Of a stretch of DNA of 11,778 nucleotides, positions 6,998 to 11,778 are shown piece after piece. A program made the translations under genes and the position numbers. The stretch lies in the NCBI GenBank assembly GCA_005881355.1, contig VBDM01000045.1, positions 1-11,778 of the forward strand, in the 5' to 3' direction. The notes under the pieces are model-generated. The model ran no database searches. It was not told the origin of the DNA and worked only from the letters and a program-made list of their open reading frames with translations. The first letter of the stretch is position 1, and every line of letters begins with the position of its first letter. This DNA is from Betaproteobacteria bacterium (lineage in GTDB: Bacteria; Pseudomonadota; Gammaproteobacteria; Burkholderiales; SG8-39).

Positions 6998-7021
6998 CCC
7001 GCCGGAGTAAACTCCGGCGGG
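6998..7021 (+). promoter_or_regulatory. Perfect 11-bp inverted repeat abutting the TPR-barrel start codon
   Basis: CCCGCCGGAGT (6998-7008) and ACTCCGGCGGG (7011-7021) are exact complements around AA; sterically the loop would open to six bases. The right arm ends one base before the GTG at 7023, and the only Shine-Dalgarno-like purines (GGCGGGAG) lie mainly inside that arm, so the fold would hide the initiation site. No T-run follows, which argues against a plain terminator for the FecR gene. Confidence 0.55.
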
Positions 7022-7022
7022 A

Positions 7023-8384
7023 GTGCGCCCCTATCCGTCGCCGAAGGACGCAAGTCGAAAGAACGTACAACTTCGGATTCCCTGCCTTGTCGTCGTCGTT
7101 TCGCTGCTCCTTTGCGTCGTTCCGGCGCGGCCTGCGGGCGCCGCCACCCAGGGCGCGCAGGCTTTCGATCAGGGTATACAGGCGTTTCGCGCTGGAAATT
7201 ACGGGGCGGCGCTTCAGTCGTTCCTCGATGCGCGGCGCGCGGGCGTGGACACTCCGCGTCTGAGCTATAACCTGGGAGTAACGTATTACCGGCTGGGCCG
7301 TTACGCGGAGGCCGAGCGCGAGTTCAAGACGCTCTTGGGCGATCCGGAGTGGGCCTCCCTCGCTCACTACAACCTCGGCCTGACCGCGCAGCGCATGGGG
7401 CGTGAGCAGCAGGCGATAGAGCGCTTCGAACAGGCGCGCCGCGTGACCGCCGACCCGAACCTGCGCGCGCTCTCGGCTACGGCCCTCGAACGGCTCGGCG
7501 GCGCGTCGCTGTCGCAGGGGACGGGCGCCTCGGTATCGTTGGCCGGCGGCTACGACAGCAACGCGACGTTCGCCCCGGATGCCGCGACGGCCGGAGTCAG
7601 CAACCAGAGCGACCTATTCGTAGAGGCGCTTGCCGCGGCGAGCCATCGTCTGGCCGGAAACACCGCGCACGGGTGGTACGCCCATGGAGGGCTGGTCCTG
7701 AGGAAGTACAGCAATCTGAACCAATTCAACCTGACGGGATCGCGCGTCGGCCTGAGCTACGAGACCGACTCGGGTCGCTTGCAGACCGGCGTCGGCGGCT
7801 ATTTCGACACGATGTACTTCGGCGGCGAACGCCTCGAGCAGGCCGCGGTGCTCGATGTGCAGGCGCGCACACGCGCGGATGCCGGCCGCGAACTACGCGG
7901 GCGCTATCAGCTCGGGCACATCGCCGGCGGCGGGGGTTTCAAGTATCTCGACGGATGGCAGCAGCGTTTGTCGGGGGACGCGCGGTTCGCATTGGCGAGC
8001 GCTTTTCTGATCGTCGGCTATCAACTCGAGCTCAACAACCGCAGCGATCTCCAGCAGGGAGGCGAGTTCTTCAGCGCCTCGCCGACACGGCACTCGCTGC
8101 TAGCGACCGTTATCCTGCCCGACGTCGGCGGCTGGCGGGCCGAGGCGCGCGGCGAGTATCGGGTAAGCCGCTACAACGATCCCAATCGTCTCAACGGAGG
8201 CACCCTCGTGGTCACGCGCCGGGACGACCGTTACGGCATTGCCGCGCGCGCGAATCGTCGCCTGAGCGCACTGTGGCGCGTGTTCGCCGATTACAGCTAC
8301 TACCGAAACGACTCGAACCTGGACATCTACGACTATGGCCGGCAGCAGCTGATGGTCGGCGTCGAGGCCGCGCTGGAAAAATAG
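7023..8384 (+). CDS. TPR plus outer-membrane beta-barrel protein (Slam-like layout)
   Basis: This 453-residue protein has a signal peptide with a long basic n-region (hydrophobic core 20-34, cleavage near AGA at 40). About three TPR units follow: FDQGIQAFRAGNYGAALQSF, YNLGVTYYRLGRYAEAEREF and YNLGLTAQRMGREQQAIERF (about 45-143). From about residue 168 the sequence is alternating amphipathic strands rich in Tyr, Gly and Arg, opening with SLAGGYDSNATFAP, an opening common in barrels such as the surface lipoprotein assembly modifiers. The layout (periplasmic TPR, C-terminal barrel of about 285 residues) fits Slam-like or polysaccharide-export-like pores. The C-terminus (VEAALEK) lacks the usual terminal aromatic, which is atypical for a BAM substrate. 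GTG 7023 is the only plausible start because TAA at 7008-7010 is in frame upstream. Confidence 0.85.
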   Translation: MRPYPSPKDASRKNVQLRIPCLVVVVSLLLCVVPARPAGAATQGAQAFDQGIQAFRAGNYGAALQSFLDARRAGVDTPRLSYNLGVTYYRLGRYAEAEREFKTLLGDPEWASLAHYNLGLTAQRMGREQQAIERFEQARRVTADPNLRALSATALERLGGASLSQGTGASVSLAGGYDSNATFAPDAATAGVSNQSDLFVEALAAASHRLAGNTAHGWYAHGGLVLRKYSNLNQFNLTGSRVGLSYETDSGRLQTGVGGYFDTMYFGGERLEQAAVLDVQARTRADAGRELRGRYQLGHIAGGGGFKYLDGWQQRLSGDARFALASAFLIVGYQLELNNRSDLQQGGEFFSASPTRHSLLATVILPDVGGWRAEARGEYRVSRYNDPNRLNGGTLVVTRRDDRYGIAARANRRLSALWRVFADYSYYRNDSNLDIYDYGRQQLMVGVEAALEK

Positions 8385-8410
8385 GGGAGCGATCTACTCG
8401 CGAATTAACG

Positions 8411-9385
8411 TCACATCCGCAATATGCGCTCGGCGTTCCCGTGCGCGATTTTTTCCCGGTCGGCGTCGCTGATCGAGACCTTTTTCAGGAATTCGATCCC
8501 AGCGGTGTTCGGCTCGAAGGGCCAGTCCACCGCGAAGAGGATGTTGTCCGCGCCGAGCGCTCGGAGCGCGCACAGGAACGCCGGCTCGTACCAGTTGCCG
8601 CTCGTGGTGACGAGCAGGTTGCCCTTGAGGTATTCGAGCGGTGTTTTCTCGAGGCCCCGGCGCGCTGCTGCGCGCCAGGTGTGATCGTTCAGCCGGTGCA
8701 TGGCGAAGGGCAGCCCCTCGCCCAGATGCCCCAGGATGATCTTGAGTTTCGGGTAGGCGTCGAAGACCCCGGCGAAAACGATCCGCAGGAAATGGCAACT
8801 CGTATCGACTGCAAATCCCCAGCCTGCGCGCGCGAGGTCCTCGTAGCCCAGGAAGTACGCTTTCACCGCTTCCGGATGGGGGAGCGCCGGGTGCAGATAG
8901 ATCGGCACGCCGAGCGCCTGAGCGCGCTCGAAGATCACCCAGTACTTCTTCTCGTCGAGGAAGCCCCCTTGAGTGTGGCCGTGGATCATCGCGCCCTTGA
9001 AGCCGAGCTTCTTTACCGTGCGCTCGAGCTCTTCCGCCGCCGCTTCGGGGTCGGCGGTGGGCAGCGCGGCGAACGCGGCGAAGCGATCCGGGTGCGCCTT
9101 GACCGCGGCGTGCGCGCGGTCGTTGGCGTCGCGCGCCATGGGGATCGCGATCTCCGCGCCGAACGCCTGAGGCCCCGGCGAGCCGAACGATAGCACCTGG
9201 ACGTCGACTCCCGCCGCGTCCATGTGCGCGAGGCGCTTCGCGCCGAGGTCTGCGTTCTGCTCGACGATATCGTGGCCGATCTGCTCGCTGCGCGAGCTGA
9301 GGTAGAAATTGCGGAACTCGTTCGCGGCGACCTTCTCCCGGTACATCGGCGTGGTGAAGTGCTCCTCGACGGCGATCGTCTTCAT
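8411..9385 (-). CDS. Amidohydrolase-2 family decarboxylase-like enzyme (gamma-resorcylate/ACMS type)
   Basis: This 324-residue protein has the usual length of the non-oxidative decarboxylase branch of the metal-dependent amidohydrolases. The N-terminal metal motif is VEEHF (6-10), and further metal or catalytic positions are His165 in YLHP, His220 in LGHLGEGLP, TTSGN (260-264) and Asp287 in VDWPFE. These match gamma-resorcylate (2,6-dihydroxybenzoate) decarboxylase closely, including the Asp numbering as I recall it; ACMS decarboxylase and 5-carboxyvanillate decarboxylase share the fold. The expected reaction is removal of CO2 from an aromatic or muconate acid in the cytoplasm, but some relatives are hydrolases. 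It is convergent with the barrel gene (26-base gap). AAGG lies about nine bases before the ATG. It might work with the NbaC-like dioxygenase, but the two are 4 kb apart on opposite strands. Confidence 0.85.
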   Translation of the reverse strand: MKTIAVEEHFTTPMYREKVAANEFRNFYLSSRSEQIGHDIVEQNADLGAKRLAHMDAAGVDVQVLSFGSPGPQAFGAEIAIPMARDANDRAHAAVKAHPDRFAAFAALPTADPEAAAEELERTVKKLGFKGAMIHGHTQGGFLDEKKYWVIFERAQALGVPIYLHPALPHPEAVKAYFLGYEDLARAGWGFAVDTSCHFLRIVFAGVFDAYPKLKIILGHLGEGLPFAMHRLNDHTWRAAARRGLEKTPLEYLKGNLLVTTSGNWYEPAFLCALRALGADNILFAVDWPFEPNTAGIEFLKKVSISDADREKIAHGNAERILRM

Positions 9386-9485
9386 CGGGATATGGCCTTG
9401 GCTGTCGGAACGCGGCGGCGCTGAAAGGGGGTGCGCAAGCTTACACGATGGCCGCGGTCGTCGTGGAGAACCGGCATTATGGCAA

Positions 9486-9514
9486 TTGCTTAGTTCGGCG
9501 AATGGCCCTAGGAT
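9486..9514 (+). promoter_or_regulatory. Candidate sigma-70 promoter for the membrane-protein pair
   Basis: TTGCTT (9486-9491) and TAGGAT (9509-9514) are separated by exactly 17 bases, with transcription expected to begin near 9521. The hexamers match the consensus at about 3/6 and 4/6. The position suits the ATG at 9544 and argues against the longer in-frame start at 9448. Confidence 0.4.
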
Positions 9515-9543
9515 GCCGCCGTGAGAACCCCGGGGACTGGGTC

Positions 9544-10110
9544 ATGAAACACGAACGTGAATTGCGCGCCGCGGCGAGCGACATGCTGAGCCAGCTCCGA
9601 CCGCGCAACGTGCTGCGCGACGCCCGCGACTTCCTGCTCAAGCTCCGGCACGACGAGGTCTTCCGCGAGTACCTCGCAGCCCGCGTATGGGTCGTGCTCG
9701 CGATGCTGCTGCTGTTCTTCTTCATCAGCACCGTATGCGCCATCGACATCATGTTCAACTCGGTCCGGCTGATCCGGCCTCCCGTGCCGGTGTGGTACCG
9801 GGGCCTTGCATTGCTGCTCGGGGCTGCCGTATGGGTGGGGGGAATGGTCGCGCAGATATACGTCTTCCTGATCTGGCTCGAAGAAAGAGCCGCGCAGAAG
9901 AGCCGTCGCGAGCGGGGGATCCGGGTCGCGCTTCCCGCAGGCGTTCTCGCCTACCTCAAATACAGCCGGGCCCTGCCTCCGTGGATTCTCGTCGCGCTGT
10001 GCGTCGTCGTGCCCCTCGCGATCCTTGCGGGTCATGCGCCCCTGATCGCCGTGCTGCTCGTCGCCCTGGGGATCCTCGCTCCCGTGCTCTTCAAGAAATT
10101 CGACTCCTGA
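9544..10110 (+). CDS. Four-helix inner-membrane protein of unknown function
   Basis: The 188-residue product is not recognised. An amphipathic, charged cytoplasmic N-terminus (1-46; RPRNVLRDARDFLLKLRHDE) precedes hydrophobic segments at about 48-70, 86-111, 146-163 and 165-183, with a short basic C-terminus. The loop between helices 2 and 3 is strongly basic (QKSRRERGIR), consistent with cytoplasmic placement under the positive-inside rule. The frame is open from an ATG at 9448, but ATG 9544 is preferred because GGGGA lies just upstream and a candidate promoter overlaps the longer version. The next gene, also a membrane protein, starts 53 bases later on the same strand, so the two may form a small operon. 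No transporter, enzyme or secretion motif was found. Confidence 0.8.
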   Translation: MKHERELRAAASDMLSQLRPRNVLRDARDFLLKLRHDEVFREYLAARVWVVLAMLLLFFFISTVCAIDIMFNSVRLIRPPVPVWYRGLALLLGAAVWVGGMVAQIYVFLIWLEERAAQKSRRERGIRVALPAGVLAYLKYSRALPPWILVALCVVVPLAILAGHAPLIAVLLVALGILAPVLFKKFDS

Positions 10111-10163
10111 CGACGCGCGCACGTTCGGCCGGCCGGTCATCGTGAGCCCTGGAAGCCCGCCGA

Positions 10164-10688
10164 GTGGGCGCTGAGCCGAGGGCCGACCGGACCGAGCGCT
10201 CCGCGGGCATGCTCGCGTTGGGCTCGTGGCTTGTTCTGGCGACGGCTCTGCTCCCCGGGTTGATCGCCGATCCTACGGAGCACGCGCCTTACCACTGGTT
10301 GATATTTGCGACGTCCGTGCTGGGTCTTGCCGGCGGCGCAATGTGGGCGGGCGCACGCCGCGGGTGGAGGCGCGTAATCGCGACGGCCGCCGCTCTCTAT
10401 CTGCTGATCGTGGTCGTGCGCTTCCTCGCCGTCTCGGTGTGGTGGCAGCTCGAGTTCGCTTCGTTCTTCGACGCGGTGCGGTTCGCGCTGTGGCTCAAAT
10501 CGCGCGCACTGACTCATTATTTCTCCCACGGCCGGCTGCTCGACGGAACGGCGGTCACTTTTTATGAGGCGCTCATGCCGGCGTTCCAGGTCATCGTGTT
10601 GCTGGGGGTGGCGGGCTCCAACCGCCGGCTGCGCTCCGTTTTTTCTCGGAGCAGGCTCACGACGGACTCCTCGCAGCAGGCACGTTAA
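10164..10688 (+). CDS. Small multi-pass membrane protein of unknown function
   Basis: The 174-residue product is not recognised. Hydrophobic helices lie at about 15-35, 43-63, 70-92 and 132-150. Between the third and fourth is an aromatic-rich stretch (WWQLEFASFFDAVRFALWL) that may lie along the membrane surface. The C-terminus is basic and serine-rich (RRLRSVFSRSRL). GTG 10164 is preferred because GGAAG (10151-10155) sits eight bases upstream. ATG 10209 would remove 15 residues but has no visible ribosome-binding site. It probably forms a pair with the membrane protein just upstream. It is convergent with the aldolase gene across a 46-base gap. Confidence 0.7.
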   Translation: MGAEPRADRTERSAGMLALGSWLVLATALLPGLIADPTEHAPYHWLIFATSVLGLAGGAMWAGARRGWRRVIATAAALYLLIVVVRFLAVSVWWQLEFASFFDAVRFALWLKSRALTHYFSHGRLLDGTAVTFYEALMPAFQVIVLLGVAGSNRRLRSVFSRSRLTTDSSQQAR

Positions 10689-10734
10689 ATCGGAGATAAA
10701 CCGGCAACTCGCTCGCCGGCTTCATCACGAACCG

Positions 10735-11499
10735 TCAGGGCCTGAATTTCGCGGCGAGCTTCTCGGTCTCGCGGGCGAGGATCCCGACATCCGCGCCGAC
10801 CGCGACGAACAGGCCGCCGCATTCGAGCCAGCGCCTCGCGTCGGCTTCGACTCCGGTGAGGATCCCCGGCGCCTTGCCCGCTTTTCTGATGCGGCGGATC
10901 GCGTCGTCGATGATCGGTACGATTTTCGGATTGTTGGTCTCGCCCGGATAGCCGAGCGAGGCGTGGAGGTCGGCCGGGCCGATGAAGACGCCGTCCACGC
11001 CTTCCACCGCCGCGATCTTCTCGAGATTGTCCAGGCCCTGCTGGTTCTCCACCTGGACCAGGAGGCAGATTTCCTCGTGCGCGCGCTTGGCGTAGTCCTT
11101 TACGCGCGCGAAGCGCGTCGCGCGCGTGCCGCCGGCGACGCCGCGAACGCCCGCGGGCGGATAGCGCGTGTAGGCGACGGCGTTTTTCGCCTCGTCCGCG
11201 TTCTGCACGTAGGGGATGAGGATCGACTGCGCACCGATGTCGAGGAACCGCTTGATGGTCACCATGTCGTTCCACGGCACGCGCACGACGGCATGGGTGG
11301 GGTAAGGCGCCGCGGCCTGGTGCTGTGTGAGAACCGACTCGAGATCGTTCGGCGAGTGCTCGGTGTCGAGCAGGATCCAGTCGAAGCCCGCGCCCGCGAT
11401 GACTTCGGTCGTGTAATGCGAGGACAGGCTGCACCACAGGCCGATCTGCGGCTTGCCCGCCTTCAGCGCGCGTTTGAAGGTGTTGGCCGGAAGCTCCAT
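10735..11499 (-). CDS. HpcH/HpaI-family class II aldolase
   Basis: This 254-residue protein matches the length of 4-hydroxy-2-oxoheptanedioate aldolase and its relatives, which cleave 4-hydroxy-2-oxo acids to pyruvate (or a 2-oxo acid) and an aldehyde using a divalent metal. FDWILLDTEHSPND (39-52) contains the catalytic His48, and Arg73 is in VVRVPWND. The metal ligands are Glu151 (QVENQQGLDN) and Asp177 (GVFIGPADLHASLGYPG). GVRGVAGGTRATRF (117-130) is the usual mobile active-site loop, with an extended GTRATRF form. The substrate cannot be assigned: hydroxyphenylacetate or homoprotocatechuate breakdown and sugar-acid pathways are both possible. Its ATG lies two bases after the stop of the RraA-like gene, indicating one operon and likely translational coupling. 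Confidence 0.92.
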   Translation of the reverse strand: MELPANTFKRALKAGKPQIGLWCSLSSHYTTEVIAGAGFDWILLDTEHSPNDLESVLTQHQAAAPYPTHAVVRVPWNDMVTIKRFLDIGAQSILIPYVQNADEAKNAVAYTRYPPAGVRGVAGGTRATRFARVKDYAKRAHEEICLLVQVENQQGLDNLEKIAAVEGVDGVFIGPADLHASLGYPGETNNPKIVPIIDDAIRRIRKAGKAPGILTGVEADARRWLECGGLFVAVGADVGILARETEKLAAKFRP

Positions 11500-11501
11500 C
11501 T

Positions 11502-11778
11502 CTAGACCTTGTAGCCTTTTTCCTTGAGCGCCTTGTCCACCCAGCTGCGGTCGACGGTCCCGGCGCGGATCTGCTTAATCGAGCCCTCTTCCTTCGTGAG
11601 GATCGATTTGGCAGACGCGAGAATTTCCTCGGCCTGCTCCTGGGGCACGGCGACCAGGCCGTCGGCGTCGCCCACGATGATGTCGCCGGGGTTGACCGGC
11701 ATCCCGCCGATCGTGATCGGCACGTTGATCTCGCCCGGGCCGTTCTTGTAGGGGCCGCGGTGGGTCACGCCGCTCGCG
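11502..11778 (-). CDS. RraA-like aldolase family protein, C-terminal part only
   Basis: The frame is open to the right edge, so about 91 C-terminal residues are seen and the start is outside the window; a GTG at 11768 is an internal valine. The visible part begins ASGVTHRGPYKNGPGEINVP and carries the family hallmark PGDIIVGDADGLVAVP, followed by a helical tail. Relatives are 4-hydroxy-4-methyl-2-oxoglutarate / 4-carboxy-4-hydroxy-2-oxoadipate aldolases, which release pyruvate or oxaloacetate late in protocatechuate, gallate or phthalate breakdown, as well as the RNase E inhibitor RraA. The catalytic Gly...Arg-Asp segment is N-terminal and not visible. The pairing with an HpaI-type aldolase favours the catabolic role over RNase regulation. 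Confidence 0.85.
   Translation of the reverse strand, partial: ASGVTHRGPYKNGPGEINVPITIGGMPVNPGDIIVGDADGLVAVPQEQAEEILASAKSILTKEEGSIKQIRAGTVDRSWVDKALKEKGYKV

Noticed and set aside
7673..9193. Plus-strand frame of 506 codons spanning the end of the barrel gene and the antisense of the amidohydrolase.
   Set aside because: It is arginine-rich without family features and overlaps two well-supported genes on both strands.
9448..9543. N-terminal extension of the membrane protein from ATG 9448.
   Set aside because: The extra 32 residues are not membrane- or signal-like, a candidate promoter lies inside them, and ATG 9544 has a GGGGA ribosome-binding site.
10701..10719. CCGGC/GCCGG inverted repeat between the convergent membrane-protein and aldolase genes.
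   Set aside because: It is only 5 bp with a nine-base loop and no T-run, too weak to call a terminator in this GC-rich sequence.

Overview
This is a GC-rich window whose gene content points to a betaproteobacterium, probably of the Burkholderiales. The evidence is a Bug/TctC-type periplasmic receptor standing alone, an HpaI/RraA-type aldolase pair, and a sigma/anti-sigma/FecR/TPR-barrel cluster. I saw no tRNA, rRNA, CRISPR array, insertion sequence or phage gene. No gene-free stretch exceeds about 160 bases.

Layout. Bases 1-829 (+) hold the C-terminal part of an unrecognised, possibly alpha/beta-hydrolase-like protein, broken by an apparent one-base frameshift. A 9-bp hairpin separates it from a Bug-family solute receptor (889-1857, +). 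Convergent to that is a minus-strand pair: a cyclase-homology protein with a broken frame and a missing core (3670-3031), then a tail-anchored Ser/Thr kinase (3028-1877). A divergent gap leads to a 3-hydroxyanthranilate-dioxygenase-family cupin (3784-4299, +).

From 4398 to 8384 (+) lies a five-gene cluster: ECF sigma factor, HX3CX2C zinc-binding membrane anti-sigma factor, a 109-residue secreted protein of unknown function, a secreted FecR-domain protein, and a TPR plus outer-membrane beta-barrel protein. Its spacers carry inverted repeats. There are three consecutive hairpins with a direct repeat before the FecR gene, and a perfect 11-bp stem touching the GTG start of the barrel gene. This cluster is the best candidate here for an undescribed system: an envelope signalling or export module with possible RNA-level control inside the operon.

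The rest is catabolic and membrane-related. It holds a gamma-resorcylate/ACMS-decarboxylase-like amidohydrolase (9385-8411, -), two small multi-pass membrane proteins of unknown function (9544-10110 and 10164-10688, +), an HpcH/HpaI aldolase (11499-10735, -) and, two bases upstream of it, the C-terminal part of an RraA-like aldolase that runs off the right edge. The dioxygenase, decarboxylase-like enzyme, aldolases and Bug receptor together suggest use of aromatic or hydroxy-dicarboxylic acids, but no complete pathway is visible. Two apparent frameshifts in 12 kb leave open that this is an imperfect (perhaps metagenomic) assembly.
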